Shown here one piece after another: positions 1 to 13,649 of a stretch of 64,000 nucleotides of DNA (the stretch's first letter is position 1; the number at the start of each line of letters is the position of its first letter). The notes beneath the pieces are model-generated. The model did not search any database, was not told where the DNA came from, and saw only the letters and a program-made list of their open reading frames with translations. Location of the stretch: positions 1,364,001-1,428,000 of the forward strand of contig NZ_LS483369.1 in assembly GCF_900475315.1 (NCBI RefSeq), in the 5' to 3' direction. Position numbers and translations under genes: made by a program. The stretch is from Neisseria cinerea. GTDB taxonomy: Bacteria; Pseudomonadota; Gammaproteobacteria; Burkholderiales; Neisseriaceae.

Positions 1-63
1 ATCGGTAAAGCCTTAATCAATATATTCGGTGATGACTGAAATCAGTCAGTAAGCTTTTATCTT

Positions 64-82
64 TGAAGTTCTTCAAATGATA

Positions 83-90
<8 letters not shown>
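64..90 (-). other. 23S rRNA 3' processing stem arm
   Basis: This arm is complementary to bases 2967-2992 (the core, tgatagagtcaag, pairs with cttgactctatca). Together they close a long stem around the 23S ends, the usual RNase III substrate. Bases 1-60 are 23S-5S spacer with no gene visible; the 5S gene must lie beyond the left edge. Confidence 0.75.
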
Positions 91-2973
<2,883 letters not shown>

Positions 2974-3318
2974 CTATCATTTCAAGAACTTCTTTGACTT
3001 CGTTTACCTACCCGTTGACTAGGGAAGCAAACTTGAAATTTCTACTTTGATAAAGCTTACTGCTTTGTTGTGTCTTAATCCTGCCTTTTGTGTTTCAGGA
3101 TTAAGTCGATACAATCATCACCCAAATACTGTGTTTGTTTTCTTTTCTCTCGCGAGAGATTTTTACCCTTTGCAAAAGGTAAAAATCAAAACAAACTCAT
3201 TGTCTTTGTTTGTTGATTTCGGCTTTCCAATTTGTTAAAGATCGATGCGTCGTTATTCTACTTCGCAAATCAAAATAAGCTGCTAAAAATAGCAAACTTG
3301 CTTTCATTTGTAAAGTTT
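2974..3318 (-). other. tRNA-Ala to 23S spacer with boxA-like antitermination site
   Basis: The transcribed spacer holds no gene. On the minus strand it contains gatctttaacaaattgg near 3228-3244, a boxA-type element for Nus-dependent antitermination ahead of 23S, and the 5' arm of the 23S processing stem (2967-2992). A hairpin-like run of ttttaccc/gggtaaaa lies near 3160-3186. Confidence 0.6.
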
Positions 3319-3394
3319 TGGTGGAGGCAAACGGGATCGAACCGATGACCCCCTGCTTGCAAAGCAGGTGCTCTACCAACTGAGCTATGCCCCC
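3319..3394 (-). tRNA. tRNA-Ala (TGC)
   Basis: Minus-strand 76-base cloverleaf that begins GGGGGCATAGCTCAG and ends with an encoded CCA. The anticodon stem-loop CTGCTTTGCAAGCAG gives anticodon TGC. It sits in the 16S-23S spacer beside tRNA-Ile, the usual pair in proteobacterial rRNA operons. Confidence 0.97.
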
Positions 3395-3399
3395 GTTAT

Positions 3400-3476
<77 letters not shown>

Positions 3477-3534
3477 GGATTCTCTTCTTAAGCGAACCTT
3501 GCCTTCACTCAAGCTTCTTCCGCATCTTTTCAGT

Positions 3535-3556
3535 TTACCGATAAGTGTGAATGCCT
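3535..3556 (-). other. 16S rRNA 3' processing stem arm
   Basis: These bases are complementary to 5214-5236 in the 16S leader: on the minus strand aggcattcacacttatcggt here pairs with ttaccgataagtgtgagtgc there. The two arms close the loop around 16S for RNase III cleavage. Confidence 0.7.
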
Positions 3557-3573
3557 AAAGCCTCTTCTTTCTC

Positions 3574-5118
<1,545 letters not shown>

Positions 5119-5213
5119 ATCTCTAACTTTTTAACTTCTGGTCTGCTTCAAAGAAACCGACAGGACAATGTTCAAAACATCATCTTGTCTGTCTTTCAAA
5201 CAGTGTGAGGCTC

Positions 5214-5254
5214 AAGGCACTCACACTTATCGGTAATCTGTTTTGTTAAAGAGC
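5214..5254 (-). promoter_or_regulatory. 16S leader: processing stem arm and boxA
   Basis: Bases 5214-5236 pair with 3535-3556 to form the 16S processing stem. Bases 5242-5254 read GCTCTTTAACAAA on the minus strand, a near-perfect boxA for rRNA antitermination. The rest of the leader (5119-5300) shows no gene. Confidence 0.75.
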
Positions 5255-5301
5255 GTTTGAATTACTTCGTTACCGCCGCTTCGTCAGCAGCGAAGAACCG
5301 A

Positions 5302-5400
5302 ACTATACGCTTGAAGAGATTTGTGGTCAACCGTTTTCTTGAAAAATTTTTATAAAAATATTTATCATATTGTTTATAAATTAATTTATATTTATTAACC
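5302..5400 (-). promoter_or_regulatory. rRNA operon promoter with AT-rich upstream element
   Basis: On the minus strand TTGACC (5325-5330) and TATAGT (5302-5307) are separated by 17 bases. Just upstream, 5331-5400 is almost pure A/T, as expected of an UP element. The pseudouridine synthase gene ends at 5395, inside this AT-rich block. Confidence 0.85.
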
Positions 5401-6048
5401 TGCTTTTGCCATATAAAATTCTTCCAGTGCATGAGAGATATTTTCAGCCTGCCATGCATTTTTCAAAGGTGCAGTAATTTCGATTTCTTGTTGTTGATAG
5501 GTAAATTGTATTTTCCATGCATACAGGAACATAGTTTCGGATTCTGTCCCTCCATATAAGCGGTCCCCCAAAATAGGACTGCCCAGACTTTTCATTGCCA
5601 CTCTCAGCTGATGTGTCTTACCGGTATGAGGCTCAAGAATGAACAGCCGCATTTTTTCACTGATACGTATACTGAAAAACCGGGTAACAGCAATATTTTC
5701 CATATTGCGCGTCAGCTTCCACATCCCGCGTCTGGATTTTTCCATGCCGCCTTTTATCCATCCTTGTTTTTTGGACGGTTTACGGTCGGACAAAGCCAAA
5801 TAGGTTTTCTTCATTTTCCTTTCTGCAAACTGTGCGGCAAGAACAGCGGCGCTTTGGGGATTAAGGGCAAACAGCAATATGCCTCCGGTCTGCTTGTCCA
5901 ACCTGTGCAGCAACCATACCTTTTCTACGCCCAACTGTGCCGCAAGTGTTGCCGTCAGACTGACTTCGCCGTCGGAACGGTGGACGGATATGCCTTGAGG
6001 TTTATTGATGGCGACAAAATCTTGGTGTCTGAATAAGATTTCCCACAT
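5395..6048 (-). CDS. RluA-family RNA pseudouridine synthase
   Basis: A 217-residue protein of the RluA/RsuA fold that isomerises uridine to pseudouridine in RNA; the target base cannot be read from sequence. The motif HRLDKQTGG at residues 48-56 holds the catalytic Asp51, and the C-terminal half has the PHTGKTHQLRVAM block typical of the family. It lacks an N-terminal S4 domain, like the short RluA subgroup. The gene stands alone, reads towards the rRNA promoter and stops within its upstream element. It follows coaD on the same strand after about 35 bases. Confidence 0.88.
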   Translation of the reverse strand: MWEILFRHQDFVAINKPQGISVHRSDGEVSLTATLAAQLGVEKVWLLHRLDKQTGGILLFALNPQSAAVLAAQFAERKMKKTYLALSDRKPSKKQGWIKGGMEKSRRGMWKLTRNMENIAVTRFFSIRISEKMRLFILEPHTGKTHQLRVAMKSLGSPILGDRLYGGTESETMFLYAWKIQFTYQQQEIEITAPLKNAWQAENISHALEEFYMAKAG

Positions 6049-6083
6049 ATTTGAACCTGAATATATTTGACAGAAGCTTTCTG

Positions 6084-6596
6084 TCAGGCATTGTTGTGAT
6101 GTTCTGCAATCATTTTTTGGTACACGGCCGGCGGCACATATCTTTTAACGGTTTCCATCCAGCCTTCCGGCCCGACCAGTCCTTTGACCATAGTGGACGA
6201 CACTTCGGCAATTTCGCGCGGCGGCATGAGGAATACGGTGGATATTTCGGGTGCGAGGTCACTGTTGATATGGCGCATGGAACGTTCGTATTCGTAATCC
6301 GAAGCAGAACGTATGCCGCGCACGATGAATCCCGCCTGCACTTCGCGGGCGTAATGCACCAAAAACCGGTTTTCAAATACATCGATTCTGACGTTGGGAA
6401 ACATTTCGGTAATATCGTGCAGCATATCCCGCCTATCGGCTATCGTGTAGGTGCTGCGTTTATCCGGATTAATGCCGATGGAGACAATAAGTTCGTCAAA
6501 CATGGATTGTGCCTGCCGTATCATCCACAGATGCCCCAATGTGGGCGGATCGAAACTGCCGGCATAAACGGCTCGGCGCGGTGTATTCGGTGACAT
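6084..6596 (-). CDS. coaD: Phosphopantetheine adenylyltransferase
   Basis: A 170-residue enzyme for the penultimate step of coenzyme A synthesis: 4'-phosphopantetheine plus ATP gives dephospho-CoA. The nucleotidyltransferase motif TLGH is at residues 19-22 after GSFDPP, RGIR is at 93-96, and the C-terminal SSTMVKGL is at 133-140. The ATG at 6596 is chosen because tcggaaggaa lies just upstream and the alignment begins there. A longer in-frame extension would only translate the uptake-sequence terminator at 6668-6698. No signal peptide, so cytoplasmic. Confidence 0.95.
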   Translation of the reverse strand: MSPNTPRRAVYAGSFDPPTLGHLWMIRQAQSMFDELIVSIGINPDKRSTYTIADRRDMLHDITEMFPNVRIDVFENRFLVHYAREVQAGFIVRGIRSASDYEYERSMRHINSDLAPEISTVFLMPPREIAEVSSTMVKGLVGPEGWMETVKRYVPPAVYQKMIAEHHNNA

Positions 6597-6667
6597 ATGA
6601 TTCCTTCCGACAGCATAGTCGGCCGTATGTTGATGAATGTGTATCCGTATTGTATGCCCAAAACAAA

Positions 6668-6698
6668 ATGCCGTCTGAAATAACTTTTCAGACGGCAT
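6668..6698 (-). terminator. DUS inverted-pair terminator after the BI-1 gene
   Basis: Two DNA uptake sequences in inverted order (ATGCCGTCTGAAA and TTTTCAGACGGCAT) form a hairpin 25 bases past the BI-1 stop codon and upstream of coaD. Confidence 0.75.
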
Positions 6699-6722
6699 GG
6701 TTCGGATGGCGTTTTACCGATA

Positions 6723-7406
6723 TCAATCATCACCGTTTAAAGACAATAGGATATGCAACAAGCTGCTGAATATGTTGTATAAGGAGATGAAGATGGTTAA
6801 TGCCGCGCTGATGTGGCTGTCTTCTCCGCCATCAATGACTGTGCGTACCTGCCACATAATCATTAAGGAACTGAACAAGACAAAACCTGCCGAAATGGTC
6901 AAGGCGAGTGCGGGAATACTCAAAAACAGGTTGGCCACCATGGCGACCATCAGAATCACCGCACCCACAGTCAGAAAGCGTGCAAGTTCGTTCATATTAA
7001 GCCTCGAACGTCGTGCCAGTACGGACATAGTCAGGAAAACGGCGGCGGTCATAGCTGCGGCAATGCCGACGATTTTCGCACCGTCGGCAATATGAAGCGC
7101 ATATTGCAGCACAGGGCTGATCAATACACCTATACCGAATGTGAATACCATCAACAGGGTAACGCCGGTATTACTGTAACGGTTTTTCTCGATAAGATAA
7201 GTCATGCCGTAGAAAAATACCAAGAATGCGATGAGACTGATCCAGCGCGAACCTAAGGCGGCATAAAAATTGAAGTTCATGCCGGCTGCAAATGCCGCAC
7301 CTGCCACCGCAGGGATAAAGGACAGCCCGAGCAGGCGGTAAGTTTTTTGCAAAACGGTGTTTTTAGAAACTGTATGCGCGGTGTAGTCGTAAACGTCGTG
7401 CTGCAT
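6723..7406 (-). CDS. Bax inhibitor-1 family (YccA/YbhL-like) membrane protein
   Basis: A 227-residue integral membrane protein with seven likely transmembrane helices from about residue 24 to the C-terminus. The pattern of short loops and small residues fits the BI-1/YccA family. Bacterial members are linked to calcium flux or to control of the FtsH protease. No partner gene is adjacent, so the role here is unresolved. It ends before a DUS terminator. The family call is secure; the function is not. Confidence 0.82.
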   Translation of the reverse strand: MQHDVYDYTAHTVSKNTVLQKTYRLLGLSFIPAVAGAAFAAGMNFNFYAALGSRWISLIAFLVFFYGMTYLIEKNRYSNTGVTLLMVFTFGIGVLISPVLQYALHIADGAKIVGIAAAMTAAVFLTMSVLARRSRLNMNELARFLTVGAVILMVAMVANLFLSIPALALTISAGFVLFSSLMIMWQVRTVIDGGEDSHISAALTIFISLYNIFSSLLHILLSLNGDD

Positions 7407-7511
7407 GGCATATGCTCCTGAAAGTGTGGTTGGGAATACTTGGGGATTTTAACATTGTTCAACGTCAAAACTTGTTCGGTTGCGTCAAGATAAGGTTGTT
7501 CTGAGTATTTT

Positions 7512-7546
7512 AAAGGCTGTCTGAAACAGGTTCGGACAGCCTTTTA
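7512..7546 (-). terminator. Rho-independent terminator after yggX
   Basis: Stem AAGGCTGTC / GACAGCCTT with an A/T-rich tail, just past the yggX stop. One arm plus loop reads AGGCTGTCTGAA, one base from the AG-type uptake sequence. Confidence 0.75.
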
Positions 7547-7564
7547 TTTGAAGCAGGAAACCGT

Positions 7565-7831
7565 TTATTGCGGAACATACCCCTGAACGGCATCCGCGCC
7601 GTCGCCGAAGAAATACTGCTCCATCTGCTGAGCCAGGTATTCGCGCGCGCGCGGATCGGCAAGGCTTAAGCGGTTTTCGTTAATCAGCATAGTTTGGTGG
7701 CGCGTCCACGCCATCCATGCTTCTTGCGATACGTTTTCAAAAATGCGCTTGCCCAATTCGTTGGGAAGCGGTGGAAATTTCATGCCTTCGGCTTCTTTGT
7801 TGAGCTTAACGCAGAATACCATGCGTGCCAT
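7565..7831 (-). CDS. yggX: YggX-type Fe(2+)-trafficking / oxidative-damage protein
   Basis: An 88-residue cytoplasmic protein that matches YggX over its full length: MARMVFC with conserved Cys7, the [10 protein letters not shown] block, and a [14 protein letters not shown] helix. YggX homologues protect iron-sulphur clusters from oxidation and influence iron pools. The gene is monocistronic, with a terminator 20 bases downstream, and is separated from rlmH by about 75 bases. Confidence 0.93.
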   Translation of the reverse strand: MARMVFCVKLNKEAEGMKFPPLPNELGKRIFENVSQEAWMAWTRHQTMLINENRLSLADPRAREYLAQQMEQYFFGDGADAVQGYVPQ

Positions 7832-7905
7832 AGCGGATTCCTTTGCTGTGTGTTCAGAAATAACGGGGTGATTTTAACCGATTAGGGGTACAGACAAAAG
7901 CCTTC

Positions 7906-8376
7906 TTATTCCCGATGATAAGGATGGTTGTGCAGGATGGAAACAGCCCGGTAGAGCTGCTCGGTCAGAAGGACGCGCACCATGCCGTGCGGCAGGGTGA
8001 GGCTGGACAGGCGCATCATCATGCGGGCTTGTTGTTTGAGGCGGTCGGTCATGCCGTCCGCACCGCCGATGACGAAGCAGACGTGTTCGCCGTTTTGCTG
8101 CCAGCTTTTGAGGTGTTCCGCCAGCTCGACGGAGGTCGGTGCTTTGCCGCGTTCGTCAAGAACGACGAGGAACGCGCCTTGCGGAACGGCTTCAAGGATG
8201 CGTTTTTCTTCCGCCGCCATACTTTGGGCGGCATTCACGCCCGCGCCGCGTTTTTCGGGTTTGATTTCTTTGAGTGCGTAGGCGACGTCGCGTCCGAAGC
8301 GTTTGGCGTATTCGGCGACGGCCTCATCAACCCAGCGCGGCATTTTGGTGCCGACTGCCAAAACGGTAATGTTCAA
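7906..8376 (-). CDS. rlmH: 23S rRNA pseudouridine-1915 N3-methyltransferase
   Basis: A 156-residue SPOUT methyltransferase that methylates pseudouridine 1915 of 23S rRNA in the assembled ribosome using S-adenosylmethionine. It matches RlmH end to end, with the GGADGM loop of the knot and the invariant C-terminal NHPYHRE. The start is a TTG at 8376: agggag lies six bases upstream and the resulting length equals the E. coli protein. The only ATG further up (8412) lies in the uptake-sequence hairpin and adds 12 unrelated residues. It follows rsfS. Confidence 0.92.
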   Translation of the reverse strand: MNITVLAVGTKMPRWVDEAVAEYAKRFGRDVAYALKEIKPEKRGAGVNAAQSMAAEEKRILEAVPQGAFLVVLDERGKAPTSVELAEHLKSWQQNGEHVCFVIGGADGMTDRLKQQARMMMRLSSLTLPHGMVRVLLTEQLYRAVSILHNHPYHRE

Positions 8377-8397
8377 TGCTTTCTCCCTTACAGGAAA

Positions 8398-8423
8398 ATG
8401 CCGTCTGAACATTCAGACGGCAT
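8398..8423 (-). terminator. DUS inverted pair between rsfS and rlmH
   Basis: ATGCCGTCTGAA and TTCAGACGGCAT face each other with a two-base loop between the rsfS stop and the rlmH start. It may attenuate rather than fully stop transcription, because the genes otherwise look co-transcribed. Confidence 0.6.
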
Positions 8424-8429
8424 CGGAAA

Positions 8430-8816
8430 TCAGTCTGCCGCGTGCCACGGCTTCTGCATTCCGGCGTGGAAACTCGGTTTCTCGCCGCCCCAGAGAGTGT
8501 CGATGTCGTAGAAGTCGCGCACGGCAGGGAGCATGACGTGGACGACGAGGTCGCCTGCATCAACCAACGTCCATTCGCCGCTGTCGCCTTCGGTACTGAG
8601 GATTTCAAAACCGGCTTCTTTCAAATCGACGGCAACGTTGTTGGCCAGTGCTTTGACTTGGCGGGTACTGTCGCCGCTGGCGATAATCATTCTGGCAAAC
8701 AGCGAAGTTTTGTCTTGCGTTTCGAGAACGGAAATGTCTTTGGCTTTGATGTCTTCTAGGGCGTTGACGGCCACCCCGACCATTTTTTGCAGGTCTTGCA
8801 GTTCTTGTTCGTTCAT
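8430..8816 (-). CDS. rsfS: Ribosomal silencing factor RsfS (YbeB/Iojap)
   Basis: A 128-residue protein that binds ribosomal protein L14 on the 50S subunit and blocks subunit joining when nutrients are low. It shows the Iojap core: LEDIKAKDISVLE, then MIIASGDSTRQVKALA (about residues 44-59), and GDLVVHVMLPAVRDFYDIDTLW. The position after nadD and before rlmH is a widely conserved arrangement and supports the call. A degenerate uptake sequence (ATACCGTCTGAA) lies just upstream at 8837-8848. Confidence 0.95.
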   Translation of the reverse strand: MNEQELQDLQKMVGVAVNALEDIKAKDISVLETQDKTSLFARMIIASGDSTRQVKALANNVAVDLKEAGFEILSTEGDSGEWTLVDAGDLVVHVMLPAVRDFYDIDTLWGGEKPSFHAGMQKPWHAAD

Positions 8817-8874
8817 TATGTTCCTAACGGGATGTTTTCAGACGGTATTATAGCCGTTCCTTACTGATTTGACT

Positions 8875-9480
8875 TTATTTTTCGTACAGCCGGTATTCTC
8901 GGATATAACGGGCGGCGGCAGGCGGGATGCCGTCTGAAACGCCTTGACCGGCAAGGTTGCGGCGGATTTCCGTTGACGACACATTATGCATCGGGGCGGA
9001 CAAGATGCGGACGCTGCCGTCCTGAAGGGACTTGCCCAGCCATGCGTGCAGTTCGCGCGGGGTTTGGTGCAGGCTGTCGCCCTGCCGCATGGCGACGGCG
9101 ATATTGGTTTCGCGCACGAGCATCTGCCATTTTTTCCATGTGTGCAGCTTCATCAGGCTGTCGCTGCCCATCAGCCACCAGAGTTGCGCCGAAGGGAACT
9201 GCTGGCGGAAAATTTGGACGGTGTCGAAAGTGTAAGTCTCGCCGTGACGGACGATGTCGCAGTCGCTGACGGCAAAACGCGCGTCTTCTGCCGTCGCCAG
9301 TTCGACCATGGCAAGGCGGTCGGCGGCGGAAGCGGAGGCGGCGTCTTTGTGATACGGGCCGCCTGCCGGCAGGAAAACAACCGTGTCCAACCCGATTTCA
9401 TCGGCAAAGGCACGGGCGATATGAAGATGCCCGTTGTGTATCGGGTCGAAAGTGCCGCCGAACAGTCCGATTTTCTTCAT
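8875..9480 (-). CDS. nadD: Nicotinate-nucleotide adenylyltransferase
   Basis: A 201-residue enzyme that adenylates nicotinate mononucleotide in NAD synthesis. GGTFDPIHNGH at residues 8-18 is the family ATP-binding motif, and SSTEIRRNL near the C-terminus is the second signature. Its ATG overlaps the stop of the upstream carbonic anhydrase gene by four bases (ATGA), so the two are translationally coupled. Near the C-terminus an uptake sequence is translated as GVSDGIP in a surface-type stretch just after the SSTEIRR motif. Confidence 0.95.
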   Translation of the reverse strand: MKKIGLFGGTFDPIHNGHLHIARAFADEIGLDTVVFLPAGGPYHKDAASASAADRLAMVELATAEDARFAVSDCDIVRHGETYTFDTVQIFRQQFPSAQLWWLMGSDSLMKLHTWKKWQMLVRETNIAVAMRQGDSLHQTPRELHAWLGKSLQDGSVRILSAPMHNVSSTEIRRNLAGQGVSDGIPPAAARYIREYRLYEK

Positions 9481-10076
9481 GATGTTTCCATTCCTTCCGA
9501 TAAGTCCATGCTGTCTGAAACACTGCCGTCCACAATCAGGGTCAGTTTGCCGGTAACGGGATGGATGACCAATCCGTGAACGGCAATATGGCGCGGCATC
9601 AACGGATGGCGGCGGATGAGTTCGACCGTATGGCGCACACTGTCTTCGACGTTGTCGAAACCGGTCAGCCAGCCGTCGAGGTCGACACCGGCATAACGCA
9701 GGGTTTCGATACGGTCGTCGGGAATATTGCTTTCATGCACCTTACTGAGAAAGCCGGCCGCATTCAAACCCTGCATACCGCAATCGTGATGGGAGATGAC
9801 CATGATTTCTTTGACTTTCAGTTCAAACACGGCAACCAGCAGGCTCCTCATGACCGAACCCCATGGATGCGCAACCAGCGCGCCTGCATTTTTAATCAGT
9901 TTGGCATCGCCGTTCCTCAACCCCAAAGCATTGGGCAGCAGCTCGATAATCCGCGCATCCATGCAGGACAAAATCGCCAACTCCCTGCCCGGGTATTTGT
10001 CGGTAAAATATTTCTCATATTCGCCCGACTCGACAAACTTCTGATTATAGGAAAGGATTTCGCTCAACTCGCTCAT
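9477..10076 (-). CDS. Beta-class carbonic anhydrase
   Basis: A 199-residue zinc enzyme that interconverts CO2 and bicarbonate. The zinc ligands are visible as Cys38 (SCMDARI, with the Asp40/Arg42 dyad) and HHDCG with His97 and Cys99. The short length and lack of an N-terminal extension place it with compact bacterial beta enzymes rather than the plant type. The start at 10076 is preceded by gagga seven bases away. It leads the unit carbonic anhydrase-nadD-rsfS-rlmH. No signal peptide, so cytoplasmic; it probably supplies bicarbonate, for example to Ppc. Confidence 0.92.
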   Translation of the reverse strand: MSELSEILSYNQKFVESGEYEKYFTDKYPGRELAILSCMDARIIELLPNALGLRNGDAKLIKNAGALVAHPWGSVMRSLLVAVFELKVKEIMVISHHDCGMQGLNAAGFLSKVHESNIPDDRIETLRYAGVDLDGWLTGFDNVEDSVRHTVELIRRHPLMPRHIAVHGLVIHPVTGKLTLIVDGSVSDSMDLSEGMETS

Positions 10077-10104
10077 TTTGCCGTCCTCTGAAAAAGGGTT
10101 CACA

Positions 10105-11658
10105 TTATAACGTTTCCGTCTGTTTTCCGCCTTCGCCGTTGTCCAACAGCAGGAAAATGCACACCGCAAATGCCGACAACAGCAATGTCAACACCATTGC
10201 CCGCGCATAATTGTCCTCACCCGCACGCCCCAAATAGGCATAAATCAAAGTCGTCAACGTCTGCCATTCCGGACGCGACAGGAACAATGTCGCCGCAAAT
10301 TCGCCCACGCAGGTTGCCGCCGCCAAAGTCAGGCCGCGCCGCAACGCCGGTTTCAAGAGGGGGAGCGTAATACGGTATGCCGTCTGAAAGCCGTTTGCGC
10401 CCAAACCCGCCGCCGCCCTGCCGTAATCCGGCGGCAGTGCATCCCAGGCCGATAAAACATCTTTTGCCACAAACGGATAAGCCAGCAGCGCATACATCGC
10501 CAGCAGCAACGGCAACGAAGCCGTCCACTGCGGATAAAGCAGCAGCACGCCTGCCGAAACACAAACCGGCGACACCATAAACGGCAAAAACATCAGCCCG
10601 CGCATCCACGCCAACCGCTGCGCCGCCGCCGCATACATGACACCCAATACCGCCGCCGAAAATACCGCCGCCGCAGAGAAGCGCAAAGTATTCCACACCG
10701 CCTGCCAAGTTTCGCGTTCCGCCAACACCTGCCAAGATTCTCCCGCAGAACAGGCCTTTACCACGACCGCCGCCAGCGGGAACAGGCAGCATATACCCAA
10801 CACCGCCGCCGCAAACGCCAGCAGCACATATTCCCCGACCGACTGCGGTTCAGACGGCATCACAGGGGAAACCGCCTTATCCGAACCCGCGCGTCTGCCG
10901 AACCACGCATACAGCAATCCCGCCGCCGCCGTTACCCCCAACACCAGCCACACCAGCACCGAAGCAACCGCCATATCGAGTTCGAACATGACCAACTGGT
11001 AAATTTCCACTTCGACCGTGGCATAACGGCTGCCGCCCAGCAGCAGCGCCAGCCCGAACCCGGAAAAACAATACAGGAAAACAAGGCACACGCCGCCGGC
11101 AAGCCACGGGCGCAAAACGGGCATTTCAATGTCCCAAAACCGCCGCCACGCCCCCGCGCCCAATGTCCGTGCCGTCTGAAGCCGTGCCGCAGGCACTTGA
11201 ACAAACCCCTGATATGCCGCCCTGACCAACACAGGAAGGTTAAAAAACACATTGCCGTACAACAACAAATACGGCGTATCCTGCCAGCCGCGCCACAACA
11301 GGCCGTCCGTCCCGAACAGGGCCAGCACGCCCACACCCGCCACCAACGTGGGCATCACGAAAGGCAGCATCAGCAGGCGCAGCACAAAAGTCCGCCCCGG
11401 GAACGCCAGCCGCGCCAGCACCCACGCGACAGGTACGCCCAAGGGAAGCACCAAGATACAGGTTGCCGCCGCCTGAAATACCGTCCATGCCAAACGTTCG
11501 AGCATATAGGCATCCGACAGCACCGCGCCCCATGCAAAACCGTCATACGCCGCCATCGCCCATAAAGGCGCAAGCACCATCGCGGTCAAAAAAAACAGGG
11601 GCGGCAGCGTAACCAATCCGACAACCACCCAACGCCGCATATCCATCCGTTTTCCCAT
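10105..11658 (-). CDS. ABC transporter permease, ThiP/FbpB-type fused two-domain protein
   Basis: A protein of about 517 residues with two tandem permease domains, some 12 membrane segments and two EAA-like loops (LGAGAWRRFW near residue 175 and LGANGFQTAY near residue 420). Fused permeases of this kind serve ferric iron (FbpB) or thiamin (ThiP). The segment LLGGSRYATVEVEIYQ resembles ThiP more. No ATPase or binding protein is adjacent; an orphan ATPase of matching type lies at 26636. ATG 11658 is used, with 11646 also possible. An uptake sequence is translated as MPSEPQS in the linker between domains. Confidence 0.78.
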   Translation of the reverse strand: MGKRMDMRRWVVVGLVTLPPLFFLTAMVLAPLWAMAAYDGFAWGAVLSDAYMLERLAWTVFQAAATCILVLPLGVPVAWVLARLAFPGRTFVLRLLMLPFVMPTLVAGVGVLALFGTDGLLWRGWQDTPYLLLYGNVFFNLPVLVRAAYQGFVQVPAARLQTARTLGAGAWRRFWDIEMPVLRPWLAGGVCLVFLYCFSGFGLALLLGGSRYATVEVEIYQLVMFELDMAVASVLVWLVLGVTAAAGLLYAWFGRRAGSDKAVSPVMPSEPQSVGEYVLLAFAAAVLGICCLFPLAAVVVKACSAGESWQVLAERETWQAVWNTLRFSAAAVFSAAVLGVMYAAAAQRLAWMRGLMFLPFMVSPVCVSAGVLLLYPQWTASLPLLLAMYALLAYPFVAKDVLSAWDALPPDYGRAAAGLGANGFQTAYRITLPLLKPALRRGLTLAAATCVGEFAATLFLSRPEWQTLTTLIYAYLGRAGEDNYARAMVLTLLLSAFAVCIFLLLDNGEGGKQTETL

Positions 11659-11850
11659 TTCAAAACATAATGGCTGGATTGTACCCAAAGCCAATCAAAA
11701 ATGACTGCACAATTTTATCCGTCCGCAGTCAAACTGCCGCCAACCGCCGGAATTCAGAGGCAAACACCGGCGCGGGTGCGTAACAAAGCAGCCGAAACCG
11801 GTACGCCGAACCGGAAAACATCCGGAAAACACATCCAAACCCGAAACAAA

Positions 11851-11879
11851 ATGCCGTCTGAAACCCTTTCAGACGGCAT
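11851..11879 (-). terminator. DUS inverted-pair terminator after thrB
   Basis: ATGCCGTCTGAAA and TTTCAGACGGCAT form a hairpin 25 bases past the thrB stop. Confidence 0.75.
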
Positions 11880-11903
11880 CGGATTCCTACCCGGCAGACG
11901 GTA

Positions 11904-12821
11904 TCAACCCAAACTCAACAGCAGGTTGCGGAATGCGTTCGGGTCTTTGATAAACGTCATCTCGCCCTCCTGCGGAAAATGAAAATCCAACAGGCGCGAC
12001 ACCCAAAAACGGATGCAGCCGGCACGTTGGGCGGTCGGGAAATACGCCTTTTCTTCGGCGCTCAAGGGGCGCACGCCCTCATAACCGCCGATAAACGCCT
12101 TTTTCAACGCCTCATCCAACTTATTGTCCGCCGTCCTTGCCCAATCGTTGACCGCAATCGCCAAGTCATACATAAAATTGCCCCGGCAGGCATAATAGAA
12201 ATCGATAAAGCCCGATACCTGACCGCCGTCAAGCAACACATTGTCTTTAAACAGGTCGGCATGGATGATGCCCGAAGGCAGATGATTGCCGAGATTCTCC
12301 TTCAGCGCATCGATTTCGGAACACAGCAGCGCGGCATCGTCTTGCGACAGGACGGGCAGCAGTCGGGCGCACGCCTCCGTCCACCACGCATCGTAACGCG
12401 GGTTTTCCATTTCCAAAGGGAAATCGGCGGCGGCAAGGTGCATTTTGGCCAACATCGCACCGGTATGGAAGCACTGCTCCGCCGTCGGCAGCGCAGTATC
12501 CGAACCTTTCAGGCAAGCAACCAGGCAGGCAGGCTTGCCCGCCAAAACGGAATCGAGCCGGCCGTCTTTGCGCGCAATCGGCGCGGCAACCGCCACGCCC
12601 TTCATACTCAAATGCCGGTTAAGCTCCAGAAAAAACGGCAGCTCTTCCTGTTTCAACACTTCAAACACGGTCAGCACATAACGTCCCGAAGTCGTCGTCA
12701 GAAAATAATTGCTGTTGGTAATCCCCTGCGCGATACCCTGCAGGGAAACAAATTCCCCCAAATCGTAACCGCTCAGGAAGCCGCGCATTTCATCATCGGA
12801 AACACTGGTATAGACAGACAT
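11904..12821 (-). CDS. thrB: Homoserine kinase (ThrB, aminoglycoside-phosphotransferase fold)
   Basis: A 305-residue kinase that phosphorylates homoserine on the way to threonine. It belongs to the type related to choline/aminoglycoside kinases, not the GHMP type of E. coli: the catalytic loop [10 protein letters not shown] gives His187, Asp189 and Asn194, and the metal-binding FIDF has Asp208. The N-terminal [15 protein letters not shown] and ITNSNYFL blocks are characteristic of ThrB2. Cytoplasmic. It lies about 35 bases after ubiG on the same strand. Confidence 0.93.
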   Translation of the reverse strand: MSVYTSVSDDEMRGFLSGYDLGEFVSLQGIAQGITNSNYFLTTTSGRYVLTVFEVLKQEELPFFLELNRHLSMKGVAVAAPIARKDGRLDSVLAGKPACLVACLKGSDTALPTAEQCFHTGAMLAKMHLAAADFPLEMENPRYDAWWTEACARLLPVLSQDDAALLCSEIDALKENLGNHLPSGIIHADLFKDNVLLDGGQVSGFIDFYYACRGNFMYDLAIAVNDWARTADNKLDEALKKAFIGGYEGVRPLSAEEKAYFPTAQRAGCIRFWVSRLLDFHFPQEGEMTFIKDPNAFRNLLLSLG

Positions 12822-12857
12822 ATCAACTCACTTGCTCAAAAACGGGCAAACCCGCCG

Positions 12858-13574
12858 TCAGAACGCCGGACGGCAGGCAAACATATAATTCACATCGGTC
12901 GAATCGCACAAGGCATAAGTTTGCGACAAAACATGGTAAGTCATACCCTTCGTATCCGCCACATCCAAGCCCGCCTGACGGCACATCCGCGCCAGCTCGG
13001 CAGGCGTGATGAATTTTTTCCAGTCGTGCGTGCCTTTGGGGACAAACTTCAACAGATATTCCGCCGCCACAATCAGATGCAGGTACGATTTCGGGTTTTT
13101 ATTGATGGTAGAAAAAAACACCATGCCGTCCGGTTTGACCAGCTTGGCACAAGCACGCACGATGGCGGCGGGATCGGGGACGTGTTCCATCATTTCCATG
13201 CACGTTACCACATCGAACGAGTGCGGTTCCGCCTCGGCAAGGTCTTCCACGCGGATACATTCGTATTCGATATCGGCGACATTATTCAAAGCCGCGTGCA
13301 GGCGGGCGGTTTCCAGCGACTGCTCCGCCATGTCGATGCCTTTGACAAACGCCGCACCGCGCCGCGCCATGCTTTCCGCAAGGATGCCGCCGCCGCAGCC
13401 TACATCCAAAACACGTTTGCCGCACAAATCCGCGTGTCCGTCGATATAATCGAGCCGGAGCGGATTGATGTCATGCAAGGGCTTGAATTCGCCCGATTTA
13501 TCCCACCATTTGTCGGCAATCCGGCTGAATTTGGCAATTTCCTCTGCGTCCACATTATATTTTCTGTCAGACAT
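12858..13574 (-). CDS. ubiG: Ubiquinone biosynthesis O-methyltransferase
   Basis: A 238-residue SAM-dependent methyltransferase for both O-methylation steps of ubiquinone synthesis. The SAM-binding motif VLDVGCGGG is at residues 55-63. The N-terminal [19 protein letters not shown] and the [10 protein letters not shown] segment match UbiG closely. The start at 13574 (MSDRKYN) is favoured over the ATG five codons upstream because alignment begins there. Ubiquinone is the electron carrier for the bc1 complex encoded by petABC in this window. Confidence 0.95.
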   Translation of the reverse strand: MSDRKYNVDAEEIAKFSRIADKWWDKSGEFKPLHDINPLRLDYIDGHADLCGKRVLDVGCGGGILAESMARRGAAFVKGIDMAEQSLETARLHAALNNVADIEYECIRVEDLAEAEPHSFDVVTCMEMMEHVPDPAAIVRACAKLVKPDGMVFFSTINKNPKSYLHLIVAAEYLLKFVPKGTHDWKKFITPAELARMCRQAGLDVADTKGMTYHVLSQTYALCDSTDVNYMFACRPAF

Positions 13575-13649
13575 CCTGCCTCCCATCATTCAAAAACACG
13601 GCGGCGTCCGCCGTTGCCCAAAAGGAAAAAGATTATACTATGGAACGTC

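Noticed and set aside
6597-6698. Longer N-terminus for CoaD
   Set aside because: The extension would translate the uptake-sequence hairpin; the family N-terminus begins at 6596 with a ribosome site.
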